From: Elymus sibiricus
Taxonomy: Eukaryota; Streptophyta; Magnoliopsida; Poales; Poaceae
NCBI GenBank assembly: GCA_039707655.1
Contig: CM077667.1
Span: 544,588,222-544,652,221, forward strand
Direction of reading: 5' to 3'
DNA: 64,000 nt
Position numbers and translations under genes: made by a program. Positions 56,208 to 64,000 of the stretch are shown here, one piece after another; the first letter of the stretch is position 1, and the number at the start of each line of letters is the position of its first letter. A model generated the notes under the pieces. That model searched no databases and was not told the DNA's origin. It saw only the letters and a program-made list of their open reading frames with translations.

Positions 56208-59200
56208 ATTGGTGCTTTCATTCAGAGCCTGCTGGGTAGTCGCCATGGTGCGATGGGAATTCAGATCGGCTCCATCGCGATCTACATGTCGGAACCGAGC
56301 TACATCGTCAACGTCGGCATCTTCGTCGCTGGCTTGACTGGTCACCTCGGCTAGGCCGAGGACTGCGCACCACGTCGGATCATCTAGATCGGACGGGTGT
56401 CTTCATCGACATCAACTCCAATCTCAACCAAGATCATGGAAGAATCCTCCATGGTGCTCAGGGGCTCAACGTCAACATTGCCCTCGCGCGATCATGCAGT
56501 TTTTCCGGACAGCGAATTCGTGTTCGTCGTCCCCGCGTCCTCGAGTGTCGCTTTGACGATTGCTTCGGTGGAATTAGGAGGAATTGAGTCTAGAATAACC
56601 GTGCAAAATTTCATCGCGTTCCGGTGGAGGAATCTCCGGCGATCTACAATATACCGGAGCCCTGCCAAATCTGGACGGGAATCTGGACGAGTTTAGGGCG
56701 ATGTGTCCAGCTTCCAGCTCGGACATTGTTTGGATGATCCCACCGTTCATCGGCTGCGGAATTCCCATACCGATCTCCCCTCAAAATGTCAGCTCGATCC
56801 GACCGTTCAAACTCCGGGAAACGTCCGATGAGTGCATCAATTTTCCGATTTGTTTTCTACGCGAAAACGAATCCGACCCGAATTCATCTTTCTTCATGAA
56901 CGGGATATTGAACATTCTTTTTGAGGATTTTTTCCCTAGGGTATTGTGTGTTGTTTTCAAACACGTGTCCACAAATTTTGAAGTCTTTTTCGAGGCTATC
57001 TTCACCGTCGCGCCGATGTCAAACCGGCCCGACCACATTGCTCCACAGCTACCGACCTGCGTCAACATCGACTGCGCCGTCGCTCCATCGAGCCGATGAC
57101 AACCACCTCGGATCATCACCTCGGCGAGCCGACCAAGAGTTCGGCATCGTGAGGAACAAATAATTATCAAGACAAGATTGTCGCCCCACGGATTACACGG
57201 GTCGGGCGCGCCAGCATCGTCGCACGGTCTCTTCTCAAGCCAGCATTGACCGCGTCACAAATTCCGACCTGCGTCGGCATCGCCATGCCGTTGCTTTTTC
57301 AAGCTGACGTCCACCACGCCGACCTGCTTCAACACCTCGGCTGGCCTGAGACTTCGGCGTCACCGGCCGCCCTGCTCCGTCACCTCGGCTAGACCGGGGC
57401 TTTGGCATCCCTTCATCAACCTACTCCGACGATATCGACGTCACCAGCCGACCTGCTTCAACACCTCGGCTGGCATGAAGCTTCGGCGTCAGCAGCCGAC
57501 CTGCATGAGACTTCGGCGTCCGCCGATCACAGCTTCGCCATGTTAACTGGACCGAGGACTTCATCTCGCCACATCGACCGTGCAGCGTCGCCACTTCGTC
57601 AAGCCGAACTCTTCGTTCAGGCACCTCGGCGCCCAGGCCATATTCCTTTACTTATTTGTTTCACTTAAATTAACTAAGTAGAAGAATTTTTTTTAAAATA
57701 TATTATTACCTTTATTTGTTATTACTCTTGTCTTGCACTATTTTATGTGTGCAGGTAATCAGCTTCGGCTGCGTCGCGCGGTCAGTTCGGCGTCACCTTG
57801 CCGACCTACTCCGCCACCTCGGCCAGACCGGGGGCTTTGCCTCATCACATCGGCCGAGCCGTGTCACATCTTCAGAGTGCCGAACTCCTCGCTCGGTCAC
57901 CTCGGGCTTGGGGGTTGGGACCTCGGTCATGCCGAAGACTATGCACCATATCGGATCTATCAAAGTTCGATGGGCGTCCTCGTCTCGCCACAAGCCCGGA
58001 TCGCGTCATCGATACCGAGCACTTTAACCAGCTAAGTCGCTTTAATGCTCAAATTTCTAAATTTTTGTTCGGTTCTACCGAGCATTATATTTATGATAAA
58101 TAAAAAGTTTGTTTGTTAACAACACTTCCTTTTCCCATGATAACTGGGGGCTTCGTCGTCACGCTGTCGAACTACTCTGTCTCCTCGGTTGGACCGGGGG
58201 CTTTGCCTCGCCGCAGCAACCGTGCTGCGTTGCCACTTCTTGACCCGAACTCTTCGCTCAGTTACCTCAGACTTGCGGGCTGGGACCTCGGCCAGGCCAA
58301 GGACTACGTCTTTGTCCCTTCACAACCCCGAACTGCACCGAGCACATTAACCAGCTAAGTCGTTTTCATGCTCAGCTCTCTTTAGAATTTTAATTTTTGT
58401 TCGGTTCGACCAAGCATTATACTTTTTTGACAAAAAGTTGTTTGTGAAAAACTTTCCTTGTCAAAACTTTGTTTGTGACAAACAAATTCAAATACCCCGT
58501 TTACTTGGGGGCTTCCTTTATGAAACCTTTTCTCTTTGCATGCGATTATTATTGTACAGCTTCTTTCCTTGCTCGTGTATTATGCCAAACTATGCATCAT
58601 GTTGACTTAAGTGTTCCACAAAGCTGGGTTGCCTGGCTCCTGTGCTTACCCCTACGTTCCCGATTGTTCGGCTAGGGAGTAAAGGGAGCACCTCTGCGAT
58701 TGTTACGATTGGGTCATCCGAACTCGTACCTCAGACGGGTGAAGCCGAAAGCTAGCGCTCTTACTGTTTTCAACTATGGTCGGCACACGACGGAACTCAC
58801 GCGTACACAAATCTATTGCACAAGTCTCATAGTAATCATGAGCGACCAAAGAAAGGTACCGTTGGGGGCACTATTTTCTTTGGAAATGCTTTTTACGTTA
58901 CATAACTAATATAGCATAAGTTCCCTGGGCGCGCTTTGTCTGTTACAGCCTCATGGCCTGATTGCCTGGTTATCTGAAACACCGCCGATATTCTCGGTAG
59001 GCAGAGTAGATAACACTTTTTGGCCCTTGGCCGAAGAGGGAGAAGGCGACGGTCGGTTAAGACGCGTTCAAAGTTCGGGCGAACATAGATATTATATAAG
59101 TACTTCGGTACATACAATCATTATACATAAAATTATTTTACCCAAGTCACTTGGGGGCTCTTAAATTAATATGAGCCGTTTTATAATAGATGTTTTCTTC

Positions 59201-60225
59201 TCAGTCATTGCAAAGTCTTTTTCTACCACTCCTTTCTTGACTCAAGTGTATGATCAATAGCCGGGTAGCCTAGTTTCTCTCTAAAGCCGATCGCGTTTAG
59301 TTCGCTAAACTGGCCTAAGAAAAACTCCGCCTTCGGGATAGGGACGTTGAAGCCGAAGGCTGACCCACTTGAAGTCTAGAGATCGGATGTATCATGTTAA
59401 AGCACGACCGAAGCACATATTAAATTTTATACCGCTTTCGTATTGGCACAATTTTATTTTATCTAAACATAAACCTTTTTGCATAAGTTTTTTGTTTTTT
59501 CCGAGGATAACTCTCGCAGTACACTTTTAAAGCATCGGCAATATCAACGGGGTGCTCCGACTAGAGCCGAACCCACCAAAAGCCAAGGTACTCCGAATAG
59601 TCCTCGGCGAAACAATCTCGGATATTGCTTTATATGCATCCGTTTCGAATTGTGTCTTTGGTCAATAGTTGGGTTGCCCTGCTCCTGTGCTTGCCTCCTA
59701 TGTTCCGCTTTGTTCGGCTAGGTGTGCAAAGGGAGAACCACTGCGATTGTGCTTCTAGCTTGAATGATTAAGCGCCTCACTGGAGAAAGCCGAAAACTGA
59801 CTGTCACAATGAGCGTAAATTGGTCAGCGATCCGATGACTGTGTCAAACTACAGATCGATAGAGGTCACCCCGTGTTAAACGATGGTCTTTTCATAAGAT
59901 TGGCCGAAGTGTTACTGGTTTGACCTCGGCTAATGCCGAAGACTATTCGCGCTTATCATTTACAAATATTAAAGGGGCACATCGATCCCCTGATCTGGTG
60001 TTGCCACCCGACCAGTGGCTTGGGGGCTACTGCATTGCCTATTCAATGCAGAAAATTCAAAATGCTCAGTGTTCGGCTTGACCGAGCTATAGGCAAACGT
60101 GTCTTCGGACAACAATAGGTACCATCTGGACCTATCCGGCATCAAGCTAATATATTATGGCAACTTCTCAAGACCCTCTCTCAAGGGCCCGCTTGCCGAT
60201 CACTATTTCCTCTAATATATTACAC

Positions 60226-60760
60226 CGCGTTTCTATTCCTAAGTATGCTGCAGAGCTAGGAGTTGATCCTCAGGCCGATTTTGTGAATCGACCTGAGTCT
60301 CAGGGGCTACTGGGATCAGCGGTTTTATGTTTTCCTTTCAGGAAGCGGGACATCCTCTTGGTTGAGGTGTTCGGCGTGATGGTCTTGCCCGGAAACTCTT
60401 TTCCGAACTATGGTTCGGCATCTTTCCTGCCGAACTCCACCTCGGCGTTGTCAAAACGTACATGACGGTTGAACTAGTTCCCGAGGAAATATGATCCTAG
60501 GGTCGGCCATATAGACCAACCCAAGTCTCGGGGGCTACTGCATTGATAATTCAATGCAGAAAATTTCAGTGCAATACAGTTTCCGAGGAGATTATGATCC
60601 TTGGGTTGGTCGGCCGCACCGAACCTAAGTCTCGAGGTCTGTGCACACCGCTTTTGTGTTCCGAAGTATGCTGCCAAGCTAGGAATTGATCCTCAGGCCG
60701 ATTTTGCGAATCGACCTGAGTCTCAGGGGCTACTGGGATCAGCGGTTTTATGTCATCCTT
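60226..60760. repeat. Duplicated 105-bp phrase and PPT-like copies in nested element 1
   Basis: 60238-60332 and 60664-60757 share TATGCTGC(A/C), GATCCTCAGGCCGATTTTG and CAGGGGCTACTGGGATCAGC. GGGGCTACTG-type words occur at 60022, 60303, 60530, 60726 and at the true LTR junction 61689, each followed by the same TG as the LTR start. TTCAATGCAGAAAATT occurs at 60043 and 60552. Confidence 0.75.
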
Positions 60761-61697
60761 CAGGTGCATCTCGGGTTTTAGACCGACACACACCTTGAGG
60801 GCTACTGGCTATATATCTCGGCAGAGAATAAATTGCACGAATCGAAAATATCCACAAAAGATCAGCCCACGGTCGGGGTGGTGCACCACCTCGGAAGCAG
60901 TCCGGCATAAAGCTCAGGCGCAAGTGGCTGGCTCCATAGAGAGCATTTCCGACATTAAGCTCGGATGAATTCCTTCAATTTTTTAAGGTCCAAGGTAGTT
61001 TATGATACCTCGGACGATGACCATCGTTAGAGCTCGGATGTAGTCTGGCGTTGGAGCCCGGAAGCAGTCCGGCATAAAGCTTGGATTCGAATGGCTCGTT
61101 CCATGGAGGACGTTTTCGGCAATAAGCTTGGACGAACTCCTCCAAACTTTCCAAGACCGAGGTAATCTATGACACTTCGGATGCCGAATAACATTAGACT
61201 TCGGCTACAAAAAGACACCTCGGACGCAGTCCGACATCAAGCTCGGATGCGAGTGGTTATCTCCCTAGAGGGCTTTTCTGGCATTATGTTCGGATGAACT
61301 CCTTCAACTTTTTCAAGAGCGAGGTAATCTATGACACCTCGGATATAGTCCGGCGTTGGAGCTCGGACATAGTCCGGCGTTGGAGCTCGGCTGTAAAAAG
61401 ACACCTCAGATGCAGTCCGGCGTTGGAGCTCGGACGCAAGAGGACACCACCGCACGGGAAACACTTCAAACCCCAGGTGTGGCGTAAAAAGATTACAATG
61501 CATTGATAAAAGCCGATAACTTAAAGGGGATCCTCGGATGCCCGACATGTAAACTCTTCGGATTTAGCTCGGCGATCCTCAAGATCGGACATGGGAAGAT
61601 TTGTTGAACCAGTTTTCAAGACCGGTGATCGAAGACAAAGAATTATTCGGAAGAACCGAGGAGCGTCCCCAACTTGAAGACCAGTTCAGGGGGCTAC

Positions 61698-62115
61698 TGA
61701 CGGTGTCCTGGACTAGGGGGTACTCACCACGTCATCTCCCGACCAGTGGGTCGGGCCGAGGACCCCCGTGATGATTCACTATTGGGCCAGTTCGGACAGT
61801 CCATGCCGAATACAAGGAGGATTCCACAAGACTTGATGCCCAAGACAAGGACTCTCCTAAACCCTAGGCCTCGGTGCATATATAAACCGAGGCTAGGCTC
61901 GTTGATAGATCATCTCACATTACATCTCATAATCTCGTGGTAGATACATGTATTCTGTACTATCCCCCATATCAATACAATCAAAAGCAGGACGTAGGGT
62001 ATTATCTCCTTGAGAGAGCCCGAACCTGGGTAAAATCCTGTGTCCATGTTACCATCGCTCCAAGACGCCTAGCTTAGGAACCCTACTACGAGATATGCCG
62101 GATTTGACACCGACA
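61698..62115 (+). repeat. 3' LTR of nested element 1
   Basis: 418 bp, nearly identical to the 5' LTR; followed by the target duplication ACCAT and the continuation of reverse transcriptase. Confidence 0.93.
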
Positions 62116-62688
62116 ACCATCATGCCGTTCAGACTGAAAAATGCTGGCGGGACATACCAGCGCGCCATGACATGCGTTCTTGGTGATTTGATCCATCATT
62201 CGGTGGAATGCTATGTTGATGACATGGTAGTCAAAACCAAGGATCGCAAGCATCACCAGGAGGATCTCCGGGTCGTCTTCGAGCGTCTACGTCAACATCA
62301 ACTCAAGATGAACCCGATGAAGTGTGCCTTTGCTGTTCAGTCGGGCCTCTTTCTCGGTTTCGTTGTTCGTCATCGAGGCATAGAGATCGAGCCTAAGAAG
62401 ATCAAGGCCATCCTCGACATGCCGCCACCTCAAGACCTCAAGGAGTTGAGGTCATTGCAAGGGAAGCTAGCGTACATCCGACGCTTCATATCCAACCTCT
62501 CCGGACGCATCCAACCCTTCTCGAGCCTCATGAAGGAAGGAGCTCCGTTCGTGTGGGATAAAGGATGCCAACGCGGATTTGATGAAATCAAAAGGTACCT
62601 CCTTAATCCACCTTATTTGGAAGCTCCCGTAAAGGGGCGCCCACTCATCCTGTACATTGCAGCGCAGGCTACTTCCCTAGGTGCTTTG
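62116..62688 (+). pseudogene. Gypsy reverse transcriptase C-terminal half and start of RNase H
   Basis: Reading resumes with MPFRLKNAGGTYQRAMTCVL and keeps the catalytic ECYVDDMVVKT, then KCAFAVQSGLFLGFVV, the thumb and connection (LRSLQGKLAYIRRFISNLSG), and the first RNase H strand (GRPLILYIAAQATSLGAL). It is broken at 62688 by a second LTR element. The usual G of MPFGLKN is R here. Confidence 0.9.
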
Positions 62689-64000
62689 TGGTGGTGTCCT
62701 GGACTAGGGGTACTCACCATGTCGTCTCCCGTTCAGTGGGTCGGGCCGAGGACCCCCGTGATGATTCACTATTGGGCCAGTTCGGACAGCCCATGCCGAA
62801 TACAAGGAGGATTCCACAAGACTTGGCGCACAAGACAAGGACTCCTCTAAACCCTAGGCCTACGGTGCATATATAAACCGAGGCCAGGCTAGTCAATAGA
62901 TCATTATATTACATCTCATAATCTCGTGGTAGATACATGTACTCTGTACTATCCCCCGTATCAATACAATCAAAAGTAGGACGTAGGGTATTATCTCTTC
63001 CAGAGATCCCGAACCTGGGTAAAATCCTGTGTCCCTGTTACCATCGCACCAAGACGCCTAGCTTAGGACCCCTACTACGAGATATGCCAGATTTGACACC
63101 GACATTGGTGCTTTCATTGAGAGCCTGCTGGCAGTCGCCGCGGTGCGATGGGAATTCAGATCGTCTCCGGCGTGATCTACGCGTTGGAACCGAGCTTTGT
63201 TGTCGACGTCGGCATCTTCGTCTCCGGCTCGACTGGTCACCTCGGCTGGACCGAGGACTGCGCTCCGTACCGGATCGTCAAAATCGGACGGATACTTTCA
63301 TCGTCATCAACTCCGATCTCTATCAAGATCACGAGAAATCATCCATGGAGCTCGGGGGCTCGGTGTTGACATCGTCCTCGAGCAACCGTGCAGTTTTTCT
63401 GGATAGCGACTCGTGTTTGTCGTCCCCGCTTCCTCGAGCGTCGCCTTGACGATTGCTTTGGTAGAACTATGCGGAATTGAGTCTATAATGACCCCATAAA
63501 ATTTCGCCATATTCCGATGGAGGAATCTTCGGCGATCTATGAAATACCGGAGCCCTGTCGAATCTGGACGGGAATCGGGACGAGTTTAGGGCGAGGTGTC
63601 CAGCTTCCATCTCGGACATCGTTTGGAAGATCCCACCGTTCATCGGCTGCGGAATTCGCATATCGATCACCCCTCAAAATTTTAGCTCGATCCGACCGTT
63701 CAAACTCCGGGAAACGTCCGATGAGTGCCTCAATTTTCCGATCTGTTTTTCTGCGCGAAAACGAATCCGACCCGAATTCATCTTTCTTCATGAACGGTAT
63801 ATTGGAGATCCTTTTTGAGGAATTCTTTCCATAGGGTATTGTGTGTTGTTTTCAAACACGTGCCCACAAATTTTTAAGTCTTTCCCGAGGCGATCTTCAC
63901 CGTCGCGCCAATGTCAAACCGGCCCGACCACATTGCTCCACGGCTACCGACCTGCACCCACATCGACTGCGCCGTCGCTCCATCGAGCCGATGACAACCA
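62689..64000 (+). mobile_element. Second nested LTR retrotransposon of the same family, cut by window end
   Basis: The LTR spans 62689-63104 (TGGTGGTGTCCTGGACTAGG ... GACACCGACA) and is followed by TTGGTGCTTTCATTGAGAGC. The next 890 bases run parallel to 56208-57100 of nested element 1 with clear divergence, so at least the 5' part of the element is here. The left flank GCTTT (62684-62688) is half of the target duplication; the other half is outside the window. Confidence 0.9.

Larger units (their letters stand above)
55792..62115 (+). mobile_element. Nested non-autonomous LTR retrotransposon, complete
   Basis: LTRs 55792-56207 and 61698-62115 begin TGACGGTGTCCTGGACTAGG and end GGATTTGACACCGACA. 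By eye they differ by 7 substitutions and one 1-base indel. The target duplication is ACCGT (55787-55791) and ACCAT (62116-62120), with one mismatch. After the 5' LTR comes TTGGTGCTTTCATTCAGAGC, the primer-binding/leader region. CAGGGGGCTAC at 61687-61697 precedes the 3' LTR as polypurine tract. The 5.5-kb interior has no protein domain; many short frames exist but none is supported. It contains repeated CACCTCGGC / CTTCGGCGTC words (57300-57640). Confidence 0.93.
49255..64000 (+). mobile_element. Ty3/gypsy retrotransposon, decayed, carrying two nested elements
   Basis: Gag, protease, reverse transcriptase and the start of RNase H appear in that order on the plus strand. Pol is interrupted at 55791 and at 62688 by two insertions of one LTR family. 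RNase H, integrase and the 3' LTR are beyond the window. Several in-frame stops and shifts show that it is no longer coding-competent. The likely LTR and leader lie at 46541-49280. Confidence 0.88.

Noticed and set aside
56397..57668. Open frames of 80-130 residues at the start of nested element 1
   Set aside because: No gag or other domain; the frames are not kept in the parallel part of nested element 2 (63300-64000).
1..64000. tRNA, rRNA or other structural RNA genes
   Set aside because: None recognised by eye; a covariance-model scan such as tRNAscan-SE or Infernal would be needed to exclude them.

Overview
The window looks like an intergenic, transposon-packed stretch of a large grass genome, most probably Triticeae (wheat, Aegilops or barley relatives). 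The evidence is the kind of repeats present: a CACTA element with 'TTTAGTCCCGGTT' subterminal inverted repeats, nested Ty3/gypsy LTR elements whose LTRs end in 'GACACCGACA' or start 'TGATACGTCTCCAAC', a Stowaway MITE, hAT-type MITEs, a LINE with a poly(A) tail and Helitron-like termini. No intact host gene was found. Two host-gene relics are recognisable: an F-box pseudogene (20006-20776, minus) and an 11S-globulin-like cupin pseudogene (24924-25720, plus).

Layout. 1-17613: a tandemly duplicated segment. Copy 1 (1-1418) is split by a CACTA transposon (1419-12273) whose 3' end was deleted together with about 3 kb of the host unit; copy 2 (12981-17613) is uninterrupted. The CACTA keeps a small coiled-coil/membrane protein gene, a frameshifted TNP2-type transposase and a frameshifted second gene (Transposase_24 type), and lacks the rest of the second gene and its 3' terminus. 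17761-19998: 5' end of a minus-strand LTR retrotransposon that cut off the F-box pseudogene and carries a hAT-like MITE. 20000-29473: the F-box relic, a MITE, degenerate short-word repeats, a hAT-like element with 8-bp target duplication, the cupin relic, a foldback/Mutator-like element with about 0.3-kb inverted termini, and a retroposon-like sequence. 29474-38678: a non-autonomous LTR retrotransposon, 5'-truncated, with a LINE inserted in its 5' LTR. 38679-46540: mostly unassigned sequence with a Stowaway MITE, a microsatellite, a 168-bp tandem array, a Helitron-like element containing a MITE, and a Helitron-type hairpin terminus.

46541-64000: a decayed gypsy element with gag, protease, reverse transcriptase and the start of RNase H in order, interrupted inside pol by two copies of one non-autonomous LTR family (55792-62115 complete; 62689-64000 running off the window). 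Its probable long LTR/leader contains the most striking structure of the window: eleven copies of a roughly 46-nt hairpin (47692-48716) in which stem substitutions are mostly matched on both arms, with the apical CCG-AATA-CGG kept in nearly all copies. A second, smaller hairpin repeat with a paired change lies downstream of the CACTA transposase. All boundaries and counts were read by eye; family names are given only to superfamily level.
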